A stretch of 33,585 nt of DNA. It comes from Chloroflexota bacterium (lineage in GTDB: Bacteria; Chloroflexota; Chloroflexia; Chloroflexales; Roseiflexaceae). The stretch is taken from positions 1-33,585 of the forward strand of contig JAUQOW010000020.1 in NCBI GenBank assembly GCA_030550675.1, in the 5' to 3' direction. Made by a program: the position numbers and the translations under genes. Below the pieces are notes generated by a model. The model was not told where the DNA came from, ran no database searches, and was given only the letters and a program-made list of their open reading frames with translations. Of this stretch, positions 1 through 11,999 are shown in pieces (the stretch's first letter is position 1; each line of letters starts with the position of its first letter).

Positions 1-283
1 CGACCGAGGTGAATTCGTTGAGGAACAGGCTTTCGCCGGAGATGGCGCGCTTGAACATCCCGCCGAGCCCGCCGCCGCGGGTGTTGGTCGCCATCTGGAT
101 ATTGCCCGACATCCACGACATCGCGCCTGACTCGGAGTAGACCGTCTCGCCGGGGTCGAGTTCGAGGATCACAGCCTGCATAGTGGTTCCGATGATCTGG
201 TACTCCATCCCGGTCACGCCGCGCCCGCGCGCCGTTACGACAGGATCGGGAAGGTGCAGGCGATTGCTGCCATAATCAACCAT
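1..283 (-). CDS. AIM24 / TIGR00266-family protein, C-terminus truncated by the window edge
   Basis: Open frame from ATG at 283 to the edge; reads [94 protein letters not shown], with AIM24-like motifs; AGGAG upstream of the start. Confidence 0.8.
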   Translation of the reverse strand, partial: MVDYGSNRLHLPDPVVTARGRGVTGMEYQIIGTTMQAVILELDPGETVYSESGAMSWMSGNIQMATNTRGGGLGGMFKRAISGESLFLNEFTSV

Positions 284-440
284 GAGGGAAGCGCTCCTTT
301 CCTGATATTGCGAGGTGCCGCGGCATACGCTTATAGCCCTCGACAGGGTACAGTGTATGCCAGGATGTAGTGGTGCGTCAAGAGGCTTTTTCAGAGCGTC
401 CTCCCCTGCAGATGGCGTTTCTATCTCCGCATCGCTGTCG

Positions 441-2306
441 TCACCTCGACCGGGGCGGTCCGGTGAAGAAGGTGAAGCGCTGATCGACGCCTTCGACATA
501 GACGCAGGCTTGCAGATCAAGACCGCTGAGGATTTCAATCACCTGGTCGTTGCTCAATCCGACGGTCACTTCCCGCGGTTCGAGGTCGGGACGCGCCGGA
601 CGCTGCTCCGGCGGCGCCGCGCACAACCCCGGATCGCGCACGACATCGACGATCAGGCGACCACGTTCGTTGCGCACGGCTCGGCGCGGCACAAGCAGCG
701 CATTCTCGCGCTCCGCCACCACGATGTCCGCCCCAACCGACATCCCGGCGCGAACCCGCGGGTCGGTGTTGGAAATGCCAATTCGCACCTGGTACGATGT
801 GACCGCCGCCTGCGGCAGCGCCAGCGGGCTGATCGTCTCGACCGTCGCCGCCAGCGTGATCTCCGGCAGCGCATCGAGCGTCAGCGTCACCGGCTGACCG
901 ACGCGCACCCGCGTGATATCGATTTCATCAACCGTGACATCAACATAGAAACGCTCAAGGTTGGCGATCACAATCGCGGGACGCCCCGGCGTCGGCGTTT
1001 CGCCGATTTTCAGGTTCACCTCGGCAACGACGCCGCTGAAGGGCGCTTTGAGCACTGCTTCGTCGAGGGCTAGCCGCGCCAGATCGCGCGCGGCGCGCGC
1101 CCCGTCCACCTGCGCGCGGGCTGCCGCCAGGTCTGCCGGGCGTGGATCGGCGCGCAGACGTTCCAGGTTCGCCCTTGCCGCTTCGTAGGCGGCGCGCGCC
1201 GCTTCGAGCTGCCCGCCGCGCTGATCGCCGCGCATCCGGTCGAGCGCAGCGCGGGCGCTTGCGACCTGTGCGCGCGCCGCAGCCAGCACATCCGGTTCAG
1301 GAGTGGCAAAAAGGAGATCGCGGTTGGCGCGCGCGACTGCCAGTTGTCCCTCGGCGAGTTCAACGCCGGTCGCCTCTGCCTGGCGTGCATTGTCGTAGTT
1401 CACCTGCGCCTGAGCGACTGCGTTTTCAGCGCTGCGCAACGCCGCTTCCGCCTGAACGAAGGCGTCGTAGTACTGCTGGCGCTGCGAGTCGTTCAGAATG
1501 TTCGGGCGAGTCTGCCCTGGACGGTTCGGGTCAGCCACCGTGCGCACGATCGGATCAGCGCCGGTTTCACGCACATACTCCCAGTTCTGTTTCGCCGTCG
1601 AGTAGCGCGATTGCGCCTGGGTCAACTGGTTGACCGCCTGCTCCAGTTGGATCTGCGCATTGGTTTTGGCGGCGGAGAGTTGGGCGCGCTGGCGTTCCAG
1701 GTTCAGTTCCGCCTCGCGGACGCGCGCTTCGGCGGTCTGCACATCCGATTCGCGCGGACCCCTGAGCAACTGATTGAGGCGCGCCTCCGCCTGTCGCAGT
1801 TGCTCCTCGGCAGCGCGCATATCCGCTGTGGTGACGCTCCCTTCCACCTGCCGCAGCTGACCGGCGGCCTGCGCCAGTTGCGCTTCAGCAGCGGCGATCT
1901 CGGCAGGCGACGGACCGGCAAGCAGTCGGTCGAGGTTCGCCTGCGCCTGCGCCAGCTGCGCTTCCGCCTGTGCGAGACGCAGCTCCAGTTCGCGGGTGTC
2001 GAGTCGCGCCAGCGGCTGACCCTTTTCCACTGCATCTCCGGGGCGCACCAGCACCTCAGCCACCCGTCCGGTCACGGCAAAACTGAGATTGACCGTCTGA
2101 ACGGGGGCGATCTGCCCGGTGGCGTTGACGGTGGCAATCAGGGTATCAATGCGCGGGTTGACCAGCCCATAACTGCGCGCTGGCGCCTGTTGCCCGCCGC
2201 GAAAGAAAAAGACTCCCGCAGCGCACGCCGCTACGATGAGCACCAGCCCGACAGCAGTGATCAACGCGCGTCGACCGGGCCAGCGACGCGCAGACGTTGT
2301 TGACAT
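441..2306 (-). CDS. HlyD-like efflux periplasmic adaptor (membrane fusion protein) with very long coiled-coil hairpin
   Basis: N-terminal TM, biotinyl-lipoyl-like half motifs ([24 protein letters not shown] ... [18 protein letters not shown]), Ala/Gln-rich coiled coil, beta-barrel region. Confidence 0.9.
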   Translation of the reverse strand: MSTTSARRWPGRRALITAVGLVLIVAACAAGVFFFRGGQQAPARSYGLVNPRIDTLIATVNATGQIAPVQTVNLSFAVTGRVAEVLVRPGDAVEKGQPLARLDTRELELRLAQAEAQLAQAQANLDRLLAGPSPAEIAAAEAQLAQAAGQLRQVEGSVTTADMRAAEEQLRQAEARLNQLLRGPRESDVQTAEARVREAELNLERQRAQLSAAKTNAQIQLEQAVNQLTQAQSRYSTAKQNWEYVRETGADPIVRTVADPNRPGQTRPNILNDSQRQQYYDAFVQAEAALRSAENAVAQAQVNYDNARQAEATGVELAEGQLAVARANRDLLFATPEPDVLAAARAQVASARAALDRMRGDQRGGQLEAARAAYEAARANLERLRADPRPADLAAARAQVDGARAARDLARLALDEAVLKAPFSGVVAEVNLKIGETPTPGRPAIVIANLERFYVDVTVDEIDITRVRVGQPVTLTLDALPEITLAATVETISPLALPQAAVTSYQVRIGISNTDPRVRAGMSVGADIVVAERENALLVPRRAVRNERGRLIVDVVRDPGLCAAPPEQRPARPDLEPREVTVGLSNDQVIEILSGLDLQACVYVEGVDQRFTFFTGPPRSR

Positions 2307-2315
2307 GACCTTCCT

Positions 2316-3293
2316 CTATCCAGCAGTGTCGAAGACAGCCGTCGCATCGGCGACAAGCGTCGCAAGATCGGCGATGAGCGCGGGAGCGGCGTTGGGGATG
2401 GCAGAACGAGCGTACTTCAATCCAAGCGCCGCCGCTCGTTCCGCCATACGCACGTCGAGTTCGTAACAGACCTCGACATTATCGTAGACACTATTGATCG
2501 GAACCGCCAGCACATGTCCGAACCCTGCACGGGCAATCTCTTCCAGCGCAACCAGCACATCGGGACCAAGCCACTGCCCCGGACCTTCGGCGCTGTAGTA
2601 TGCCAGATATCCGCCAGCACAGCCAAGCGCGGCAACCAGGCGCTGCATCATCCGGCGCAACCGCCACTGATAGTCGGTTTCGGGCTTGCGCGCGCTTTCA
2701 GCAACGCTGTGCGCAATCGCAAGCAATGCCACCCAATGGCGCTCACTGCCTGCAAGACGCTCCAGCGTGATCGCCGCGTTCGTCGTCAACGCCGATACGT
2801 ACCCCGGCAGTTCGGGCCATTCAGGAATCAGGTGCACGCGCACCGGCTGATCCAGGCTCGCATGGGCGCGGTCGAGCGTTTCCTGATAACTGCGCAGACT
2901 CATGTGCGAAGCAACAGGGCTGAGCGGCAACACGACGACCTGCTGCACGCCCATCCGAACGAGATGGGCAAGCGCATCGGCGACGCTCGGATGCCAGCGG
3001 CGCGCGCCGAGCGCAACCTGGAAGCGGTTCCCGTAGCGGTGCATCAATTCGTCAGCGAGCGCCGCCGCCAGGCGCCTGGCGGCGGAACTCCCGCCGTCGC
3101 CGCTCCATACACGCAGGCAACGCTCCCGCATAAACGCAATATCTTCCGGCGACGGCGGATGCCCGTGGTAGTGAGCAGTCAGGTATGGAACGATTTCGGC
3201 GAGCGTCGTCGGTTCGCCATATTCCATCACGAGCACGCCGATCTGTGACGATGTTTCAGGCGTCATTGTTGACCTCGTTGTTTCCGAGGTCAT
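2316..3293 (-). CDS. hemH: Ferrochelatase family protein (divergent)
   Basis: GVLVMEYGEPTTLAEIVPYL, HHGHPPSPEDI-like N-terminus, VVVLPLSPVASHMS..SY, IAHS, WLGPDV, VEVCYELDV motifs in ferrochelatase order. Confidence 0.8.
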   Translation of the reverse strand: MTSETTRSTMTPETSSQIGVLVMEYGEPTTLAEIVPYLTAHYHGHPPSPEDIAFMRERCLRVWSGDGGSSAARRLAAALADELMHRYGNRFQVALGARRWHPSVADALAHLVRMGVQQVVVLPLSPVASHMSLRSYQETLDRAHASLDQPVRVHLIPEWPELPGYVSALTTNAAITLERLAGSERHWVALLAIAHSVAESARKPETDYQWRLRRMMQRLVAALGCAGGYLAYYSAEGPGQWLGPDVLVALEEIARAGFGHVLAVPINSVYDNVEVCYELDVRMAERAAALGLKYARSAIPNAAPALIADLATLVADATAVFDTAG

Positions 3294-3318
3294 TATAACA
3301 GGTTTGCGACAGAAATCA

Positions 3319-5163
<1,845 letters not shown>

Positions 5164-5474
5164 GAGCGCTTCCTTTCTGAAGGTTTCCTGAAAAAACTGA
5201 CGCAACGGCGCAAAAAAGACGCAAGGGAGCGTTGGATTGATTGCGAGGATCTGCGCTTTTGCGCCTTCTTGCCAGCCCGTTCGAACGAACACCGAGAAAT
5301 ACAACCGGCATATTGTCGTTGCCAGACCGGCCGTCCGCACTGGTTCAGGACGCGCAAGCCCCGCTGGAGCTCGCACAAGCCAGTGCTGATGAAGGCACAG
5401 ACGTACATCAGCAGAACAGCGCCGCCGGGGTGCTCGCTCGCCAGGTGCGGACCAGTAATTGAATCCGGCAGACC

Positions 5475-5621
5475 CATGCTGCCAGGTCGCGCGGTCTTTG
5501 GGCGGCGGGCTAATGAACCAGGACTGCCAGGTTGCGCGCTCCCTGCACTATGGACTAATGAAGATCAGGAATCAGGTAAACTCATGCTGCCAGGTCGCAT
5601 GATCTTTGGGCGACGGGCTAA
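5475..5621. repeat. Three diverged copies of a ~39-bp repeat (CATGCTGCCAGGTCGCrYGrTCTTTGGGCGrCGGGCTAA)
   Basis: Near-identical copies at 5475-5513 and 5583-5621, plus a diverged copy starting about 5521 (actgccaggttgcgcgctccctgcactatggactaatgaa). Confidence 0.7.
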
Positions 5622-5686
5622 AGCCCTGGCTGAGTACATTGAAGCCCCTTCGGGGCTTTCCCGATCTCAGCCAGAGCTTCAGCCCG
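5614..5686. repeat. Nested imperfect palindrome (REP/MITE-like)
   Basis: CGGGCTaAAGCcCTGGCTGAG (5614-5634) pairs with CTCAGCCAGaGCTTcAGCCCG (5666-5686), two mismatches; inner hairpin AAGCCCC-TTC-GGGGCTT at 5642-5658. Confidence 0.8.
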
Positions 5687-5850
5687 CAGCGCCCCGGCAG
5701 CACCGCACTATCTCTCTAATCTTCACTCAGCCCTCGCTCAGGACACGGAAGCTCAGCAGGGGCTAGCCCAATCTCTGCCGGGGCTTCAACCTGCGGCGTT
5801 CTTAATGCTTGAAAACGCCAGGAAACGCCACAAGGCATGCCCTGCTGACA

Positions 5851-6130
5851 GGCGACCCGGTCGCCCCCGACTGGCGCAATCCGCTGTGCTGATTGGAACG
5901 ACACCTGGCTGCGTGGGGCATACGCAGCGCTACGTGCCGAATAGGAAGACGCTCGCTGCGCTCCATTTGTGCCACCCGTCGCCGGATGGTTTTGGTGGAG
6001 CGCTCACAGGCGGCGGCGCGCCTGGGAGGCATCCGCTGATCTCTCGATGTTCCGCCGATCGTATCGGCGTTAGCCCTGTCGCGCGACAGGGAACCTCCGC
6101 CTCGTCAACTGCGGGAGATTTATCCCGCAG
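5851..6130. repeat. Cluster of five hairpins in a non-coding region
   Basis: GGCGAC-CCG-GTCGCC (5851-5865); GCTGCGT-N7-ACGCAGC (5908-5928); CGCCGAT-CGT-ATCGGCG (6053-6069); CCCTGTCGCGCGACAGGG (6074-6091); CTGCGGGA-GATTTA-TCCCGCAG (6109-6130). Confidence 0.65.
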
Positions 6131-6242
6131 TCCATGCGCTTCTCAATGACCTTTGAGCTGCTCATCACCTCCTGAAGCCCCTGAACGACGTCCCTGCCGG
6201 AAGCATACTTCAGACTGCGCCTCACGTCAAGATCCGGCAGGA

Positions 6243-6572
6243 TTACACTTCTTTCAACTTCAGGTCATCACAACGTTCATACAACACCACGCCCGTGCGT
6301 TCGATCTCCTCTCGAACCTCTGGATCGCTAATCATGTTAAAAAGCGACAGATCGAACGTGTACGGCAGCAACAGATCATCGAGTTCATCCATGATGTTTC
6401 CCAAAATGGAAAGGTCCAGATCATCGCCGATCAGAGTCAGGTCAATATCAGAGCCAATCTTGTAGTTTCCACGTGCGCGTGAACCATAGAGGACCGCTTT
6501 CTTCACCCATGGATGACGAGAAAGCACACGGCAAATTTGCTCAACGGTTGAGTTTTTCAGTCCGTGTTTCAT
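6243..6572 (-). CDS. MNT-type minimal nucleotidyltransferase (antitoxin of HEPN/MNT pair)
   Basis: GSRARGNYKIGSDID matches GSx10DxD; stop/start overlap (ATGA) with the upstream HEPN gene. Confidence 0.9.
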   Translation of the reverse strand: MKHGLKNSTVEQICRVLSRHPWVKKAVLYGSRARGNYKIGSDIDLTLIGDDLDLSILGNIMDELDDLLLPYTFDLSLFNMISDPEVREEIERTGVVLYERCDDLKLKEV

Positions 6573-6991
6573 GGCGTCCTGGCGAGGAGCTGTTCCATTT
6601 TGTCGGAAAGCGCAACGAACTGAGGATAATACTGCTGGATGATCGATCTGGCGATTAATACAGCCGTTTCTTCATTATACGTGTGTGATGTCAGATTGCG
6701 ATCCCGAATCATATCCATCCAAAGATCGCCCTGATCCAGCAAACCGCGCTTGAACGCTTCACGAGTCGTGTCTGTTGAGCCGTACAACGGCGCCACGCCT
6801 TGAAGTTCCAGGAAATCCTTGAGCATATTCCACGCTAGTTCGTGGGTGAATTCGAATGCCTGGATCAGCCCCTGCTCTTCGAGCCTGGACAGAGGACGTT
6901 CGGCGGCAAGATCCACCGCTTCGCGCAAGCGCGATAACGCTTTCCTGAAACGACTCAGCCGCTGCCGCAGACGAGCATCTGGCTCACCCAT
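6569..6991 (-). CDS. HEPN-domain (HI0074/HepT-like) protein, putative toxin
   Basis: RNLTSHTY matches Rx4HxY; likely start MGEPDARLRQRLSRF at 6991, internal to the tracked ORF. Confidence 0.87.
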   Translation of the reverse strand: MGEPDARLRQRLSRFRKALSRLREAVDLAAERPLSRLEEQGLIQAFEFTHELAWNMLKDFLELQGVAPLYGSTDTTREAFKRGLLDQGDLWMDMIRDRNLTSHTYNEETAVLIARSIIQQYYPQFVALSDKMEQLLARTP

Positions 6992-7235
6992 AACAATACC
7001 CTGAACCGGATACGTAAAAACTTGCGACCTGCATCGCTGGCATAGTACCATACCGGACGCTGCGTTTCAATCCGCTCGATAACGTTCCCTTACCAGCAGA
7101 TTCGCGCGAATCCGTGGCATCTGCGCGAATCCGTGTCTACTTCATAGAGCCGCCTCTTCACATGCACCCCAGGTATGGTACGATACTCCATAGAAAAACC
7201 ACACCACATCACGTCTGAACTCAGGGAGCGAACAC

Positions 7236-8423
7236 ATGTCCGGCAGGCTTGCCCGCCGTGTGGCAGGGTTCGGCACAACGATCTTCACCGAGATGAGCGC
7301 GCTGGCGCTGGAGCGCGGCGCGATCAACCTGGGACAGGGATTCCCCGATTTTCCGGGTCCGGCTTTTGTGAAAGAAGCGGCAGCCGCCGCCATCCACGCC
7401 GACATCAACCAGTACGCGCCGATGCCTGGTCTGCCCCGCCTGCGACAGGCAGTTGCCGCACAGTGGGAACGCGACTACGGACGCGCGGTGGACTGGCAGC
7501 GCGAGGTGACGATCACCAGCGGCGCAACCGAGGCGCTCTGCGACGCGATGCTGGCGCTCGTCAACCCTGGAGACAGGGTGGTGATCTTTGAGCCAGCGTA
7601 TGACGCTTATGCGCCCGACATCACCCTGGCAGGCGGCGCGCCGCTGCCGGTGCGTCTCTATCCGCCAGACGACGGACACGCGGCATGGTGGTTCGATCCA
7701 GCAGAACTGCAAGCCGCCTTTGCGCACAAACCAGCGCTCATCATCATCAACACGCCGCACAACCCAACCGGCAAAGTCTTCACGCGCGCCGAACTGGAAC
7801 TCATCGCCGGTCTCTGCCAGGATTACAACACCATCGCCGTCACCGACGAGGTATACGACCGGCTGGTGTTCGACGGCGCGGCGCATGTGCCGCTGGCGAC
7901 GCTTCCTGGCATGTGGGAGCGCACATTGACGCTCAACAGCGCCGGGAAGACCTTCAGCGTCACCGGATGGAAGATCGGCTACGCCGTAGGACCGGCGCAC
8001 CTGAACCACGCGCTGCGGCAGGCGCACCAGTGGGTGACCTTCGCCACCTCCTCGCCGCTGCAAGAGGCGATTGCCATCGCGATCGAGCAGGCGGCGGTCA
8101 ATGGCTACTACCACGAACTGCTGCGCGACTACCGCGAACGGCGAGCGCGCCTGGAACGGGCGCTCAAAACCGCAGGACTGCCCACACTGCCGGTAGAGGG
8201 CGCCTATTTCATCTCCGCCGACATCAGCGCCGTCGGCTGGACCGACGATCGCGCTTTCTGCCGCTGGCTCACGACCGACATCGGCGTAGCGGCAATCCCC
8301 ACGTCGGCGTTCTACAGCGATCCGGCGGGCGCGCCGCGCCTGGCGCGCTTCTGCTTCGCCAAGCGTCTGGAGACTATCGATGCGGCTGCGGAGCGTCTGG
8401 CTGCGTTGCGCAGTCGCGTGTAA
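7236..8423 (+). CDS. PLP-dependent class I/II aminotransferase (methionine/kynurenine aminotransferase-like)
   Basis: INLGQGFPDFPGP, TSGATEAL, NTPHNPTGKVF, SAGKTFSVTGWKIGY (PLP Lys). Confidence 0.93.
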   Translation: MSGRLARRVAGFGTTIFTEMSALALERGAINLGQGFPDFPGPAFVKEAAAAAIHADINQYAPMPGLPRLRQAVAAQWERDYGRAVDWQREVTITSGATEALCDAMLALVNPGDRVVIFEPAYDAYAPDITLAGGAPLPVRLYPPDDGHAAWWFDPAELQAAFAHKPALIIINTPHNPTGKVFTRAELELIAGLCQDYNTIAVTDEVYDRLVFDGAAHVPLATLPGMWERTLTLNSAGKTFSVTGWKIGYAVGPAHLNHALRQAHQWVTFATSSPLQEAIAIAIEQAAVNGYYHELLRDYRERRARLERALKTAGLPTLPVEGAYFISADISAVGWTDDRAFCRWLTTDIGVAAIPTSAFYSDPAGAPRLARFCFAKRLETIDAAAERLAALRSRV

Positions 8424-8576
8424 CGGCGTTTGAGAAAATAATCCAGTATTGCCAGTTCTGTCTCGTGTACGCGAGATTCACAACGGCGCCATGCGGCTTC
8501 AACCGCCAGGCTGATTGTGAAACAGTAAAACAATCATGAACGTCTAACCAACTGTCAGGAACACACAGGAGGGGAG

Positions 8577-9773
8577 ATGCTTATGCGCGTCGTGCGCATT
8601 CTGATATTGACGACTGACGCGGGGAGCGGACACCGCAGCGCCGCGCAGGCGCTCGAGGCGGCGCTGTTGCACACTTATCGTCAACATATTCAGGTTGCGA
8701 TCGCCAATCCGCTGCACGAACCATCAAGTCCATCACTGCTCCGGCGCGCAGAAGCATTTTACCTTTCAACCATGCAGCATGCGCCTGAGCGGTATGATCG
8801 AGCGCACACCCTGACCGATGCAGCGGCGTATGCCGCGTTATTGCGCGGCGCGATGCGCCTGGCAATCGGTGACGCGCTACACCGCCTGCTGGTGCGCCAT
8901 GCGCCGGATGTCGTCATCAGCGTCTATCCACTCTTCACGGCGCTGGTCGCCGACGCCTATCGCAACGCACGCGGACGTCCCGGACTGGTGACGGTCGTCA
9001 CCGATCTGGGGCATGTCCATCACACATGGTTCTCTCCAGAGGATGATCTGTGCATCGTACCGAATGCGCAGGTGCGCACCCGAGCGCTGAGTTGCGGACT
9101 GAAGCCGCAGCAGGTGCACATTGTCGGCATTCCAGTCCATCCCCGATTTGCTGCGCAGCGCGGCGAGCCCGAAGCGGTGCGGCGCGATCTTGGCTGGCGC
9201 ACCGATCTGGTCACCGTGCTGATCTCTGGCGGCGGCGCGGGCGTGGGTCCGCTGGCGGAACTGGCGATCGCCGCCGATGAAGCGTGTCAGAACCTTCAGA
9301 TCGCAGTTGTTGCCGGTCGCAACAGCGATCTTGCGACAAAATTGCGCGCGCGCGACTGGAAGAATCCCGTGCACGTCTACGGCTTTGTTCCGCTGGCGGA
9401 TATGATGTACGCATCAGACATCATTGCCACCAAGGCGGGCGGGTTAAGCGTCAGCGAAGCGCTGGCAGTCGGGCGTCCGCTTCTGATCTACGGCGCGGCG
9501 CCGGGGCAGGAAGCCGGCAATCTGGAGTATGTCGTGCGGCGCGGCGCAGCGCAGTACACGCCGGACGCCCGGCAGTTCGTCGCTGCGCTGCAACGCTGGA
9601 TTGAACGACCGGAAGCGCGACAGGCGGCAGCAGACGCAGCGCGCGCGGCTGGTCGTCCACTGGCGGCGTTCGAGATCGCCGATATGGTGTGGGACCTTGC
9701 AACATCGCGCGCCGCCGCGCCGCGCCTGGCGCCGCGCCTGTCGCTGAGCGAGTGGTTGAGCTCGTGGCGGTAA
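8577..9773 (+). CDS. MGDG synthase / MurG-like glycosyltransferase
   Basis: ILILTTDAGSGHRSAAQALEAAL, VTVVTDLGHVHHTWF, IVGIPVHPRFA, SGGGAGVGP, TKAGGLSVSEALAVGRPLLIYGAAPGQEAGN. Confidence 0.87.
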   Translation: MLMRVVRILILTTDAGSGHRSAAQALEAALLHTYRQHIQVAIANPLHEPSSPSLLRRAEAFYLSTMQHAPERYDRAHTLTDAAAYAALLRGAMRLAIGDALHRLLVRHAPDVVISVYPLFTALVADAYRNARGRPGLVTVVTDLGHVHHTWFSPEDDLCIVPNAQVRTRALSCGLKPQQVHIVGIPVHPRFAAQRGEPEAVRRDLGWRTDLVTVLISGGGAGVGPLAELAIAADEACQNLQIAVVAGRNSDLATKLRARDWKNPVHVYGFVPLADMMYASDIIATKAGGLSVSEALAVGRPLLIYGAAPGQEAGNLEYVVRRGAAQYTPDARQFVAALQRWIERPEARQAAADAARAAGRPLAAFEIADMVWDLATSRAAAPRLAPRLSLSEWLSSWR

Positions 9774-9780
9774 ACAAATG

Positions 9781-9856
9781 TGGAGGCGTTGCGGTGCAAC
9801 GCCTCCACGAAATGTTACACTGCAACGTCTCTGCGAGGCATTGCGGTGCAACGCCT
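9781..9856. repeat. Two palindromic repeats between convergent genes
   Basis: TGGAGGCGTTGC-GGT-GCAACGCCTCCA (9781-9807, perfect) and GAGGCATTGC-GGT-GCAACGCCTC (about 9834-9856, one mismatch). Confidence 0.8.
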
Positions 9857-9876
9857 CTACCCGGGGAACCGACCTC

Positions 9877-11508
9877 TTAGAAGTCCATCCCGCCGCCTGG
9901 CGTCGGCGTCGCTGGCTTCTCCTCCGGAATATCGGCGATGAGCGCCTCGGTGGTCAGCAGCAACCCCGCGATCGAGACGGCGTTCTGCACCGCCGAGCGG
10001 GTCACCTTCACCGGGTCAATAATGCCCATCTCAATCATGTTGCCGAATTCGCCGGTCAACACGTTGTAGCCGATATTCTTGTCGTTCTTCTCCTTCTGCA
10101 GGCGGCGCACCGTATCGATAATCACCGCGCCGTCCTCACCGGCGTTGCGCGCCAACTGGCGCATTGGCTCCTCAAGCGCGCGGCGCAGAATCTGCACGCC
10201 GTACTTCTCGTCCTCATACGTCACCTGGACGCGGTCAAGCGCCGGGATGGCGTTGAGCAGCGCCACGCCGCCGCCGGGCACAATGCCTTCTTCAACCGCC
10301 GAGCGCGCCGTCGAGAGCGCATCCTCAACGCGGTGCTTCTTCTCCTTCAGCTCCGGCTCGGTCGCAGCGCCGACCTTCAGCACCGCCACGCCGCCCGCCA
10401 GCTTCGCCAGGCGCTCCTGCAACTTCTCACGGTCGAAGTCGCTGGTCGTGGTCTCGATCTGCGCACGGATCTGCTCAATGCGAGCGCGGATGGCGCGCTC
10501 ATCGCCGCGACCCTCAATGATCGTCGTGTTGTCCTTGTCCGACACAACACGGCGCGCGCGACCCAGGTCCTCGACCGTCGCGCTGTCGAGCTTGCGACCA
10601 ATCTCCTCCGAAATGAGCGTACCACCGGTCAGGATAGCGATATCCTGCAGCATCGCCTTGCGGCGATCACCGAAGCCGGGCGCCTTCACCGCCAGCGCAT
10701 TGATCGTGCCGCGCAGCTTGTTGACCACCAGGGTCGCCAGCGCCTCGCCGTCAACGTCTTCGGCGATGATCACCAGATTCTTGGTGACCTGCAACGCACG
10801 CTCGAGCACCGGCAGAATATCCTGGATGCTGCTGATCTTCTTATCGGTGATCAGAATGTAGGGGTCCTCGATCTCAGCCTCCATCCGCTCGGGGTTGGTG
10901 ACGAAATAGGGCGAGATGTAGCCGCGATCGAACTGCATGCCTTCAGTGTATTCCTTCTCGAAGGCGATGCCCTTGCTCTCCTCGACCGTGATCACGCCAT
11001 CTTTGCCGACCTTCTCCATCACCTCGGCGATCAGCTCACCGATCTCGGTATCGGCGGCGGAGATGGCTGCGACGTGCGCAATATCGGCGCGGTCGCGCAC
11101 TGGAGTTGCAGCGCTCTTCAACTCAGCGACCACTGCTTCGACCGCCTTGTCGAGACCGCGCTTGATCAGCATTGGGTTGGCGCCGGCAGCCACCATCTTC
11201 AAGCCTTCATTGACAATCGACTGCGCCAGAACGGTGGCTGTGGTCGTCCCGTCGCCAACGACGTCATTCGTCTTGGTGGCGACTTCGACCAACAGGCGCG
11301 CGCCCATATTCTCGAAGGGGTCCTTCAGTTCAATCTCCTTGGCGACGGTGACGCCGTCGTGAGTCACAGTCGGCGCGCCAAACTTCTTATCGATCGAAAC
11401 ATTGCGCCCACGAGGTCCGAGCGTCGTCTTGACAGCGTCGGCGACAATATCAACGCCACGCTTGAGGGCGCGGCGCGCCTCTTCATGGAAGTACAACTGC
11501 TTTGGCAT
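9877..11508 (-). CDS. groL: Chaperonin GroEL (Hsp60)
   Basis: [59 protein letters not shown] ... [13 protein letters not shown]-terminal GGGMDF. Confidence 0.99.
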   Translation of the reverse strand: MPKQLYFHEEARRALKRGVDIVADAVKTTLGPRGRNVSIDKKFGAPTVTHDGVTVAKEIELKDPFENMGARLLVEVATKTNDVVGDGTTTATVLAQSIVNEGLKMVAAGANPMLIKRGLDKAVEAVVAELKSAATPVRDRADIAHVAAISAADTEIGELIAEVMEKVGKDGVITVEESKGIAFEKEYTEGMQFDRGYISPYFVTNPERMEAEIEDPYILITDKKISSIQDILPVLERALQVTKNLVIIAEDVDGEALATLVVNKLRGTINALAVKAPGFGDRRKAMLQDIAILTGGTLISEEIGRKLDSATVEDLGRARRVVSDKDNTTIIEGRGDERAIRARIEQIRAQIETTTSDFDREKLQERLAKLAGGVAVLKVGAATEPELKEKKHRVEDALSTARSAVEEGIVPGGGVALLNAIPALDRVQVTYEDEKYGVQILRRALEEPMRQLARNAGEDGAVIIDTVRRLQKEKNDKNIGYNVLTGEFGNMIEMGIIDPVKVTRSAVQNAVSIAGLLLTTEALIADIPEEKPATPTPGGGMDF

Positions 11509-11570
11509 AGGAGTCCTGTCCTCCTGATCAGACAGAATTACAGCCTGACGACTTTACGATAGCAACGCCA

Positions 11571-11876
11571 CTACTCCTGGATAATGCCCAGGATATCCTT
11601 CTCGGAGAGAATGAGATACTCAACGTCGTCGATCTTGAACTCGGTGCCGCTGTATTTGGCGAAGATAACGCGATCACCGGGCTTGACGGACATCGGAATG
11701 CGCTTGCCGTTGTCATCGAGGCGCCCTTCGCCAACCGCCAAAACCGTGCCTTCCATCGGGCGCTCTTTGCTCGCCGTATCCGGCAGATAGATGCCGCTCT
11801 TGGTCTTCTCCTCGCGCTCGACCGGCTTGACGACAACGCGATCAGCGAGCGGTCGGATGCGGAAATCCGTGCTCAT
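11571..11876 (-). CDS. groS: Co-chaperonin GroES
   Basis: [35 protein letters not shown]..; ATG at 11876 (tracked ORF is N-extended). Confidence 0.98.
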   Translation of the reverse strand: MSTDFRIRPLADRVVVKPVEREEKTKSGIYLPDTASKERPMEGTVLAVGEGRLDDNGKRIPMSVKPGDRVIFAKYSGTEFKIDDVEYLILSEKDILGIIQE

Positions 11877-11926
11877 ATCGATGAAACCTCCTTCGATACC
11901 GTGCACTGTGCAGAGAACTGAAGCGG

Positions 11927-11953
11927 TTAGCACTCTCGACGGAAGAGTGCTAA
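11927..11953 (-). promoter_or_regulatory. CIRCE element (HrcA operator) of groES-groEL
   Basis: TTAGCACTC-N9-GAGTGCTAA, perfect; arms extend to GCGGTTAGCACTC/GAGTGCTAACCGC (11923-11957). Confidence 0.97.
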
Positions 11954-11962
11954 CCGCTCTCT

Positions 11963-11991
11963 ATACTAACGAAATCGGTTGTTTTTGTCAA
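11963..11991 (-). promoter_or_regulatory. Sigma70-type promoter of groES-groEL
   Basis: Minus strand TTGACA (11986-11991), 17-nt spacer, TAGTAT (11963-11968), immediately upstream of CIRCE. Confidence 0.85.
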
Positions 11992-11999
11992 GTCCCATT

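Noticed and set aside
1344-2303. 319-aa plus-strand ORF
   Set aside because: Antisense to the HlyD-like adaptor.
5164-5460. Possible glmS ribozyme upstream of glmS
   Set aside because: I could not identify the conserved glmS ribozyme core by eye, so it is not claimed.
5802-6149. Short ORFs on both strands in the repeat-rich interval
   Set aside because: No recognisable domain, no RBS, interrupted by perfect palindromes; more consistent with non-coding DNA.
7104-7135. 13-bp direct repeat GCGCGAATCCGTG at 19-bp spacing
   Set aside because: Too short to support a function; possibly part of a dispersed intergenic repeat, but untestable here.
7221-8114. 297-aa minus-strand ORF
   Set aside because: Antisense to the aminotransferase.
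9778-11562. 594-aa plus-strand ORF
   Set aside because: Exactly antisense to groEL; shadow ORF.
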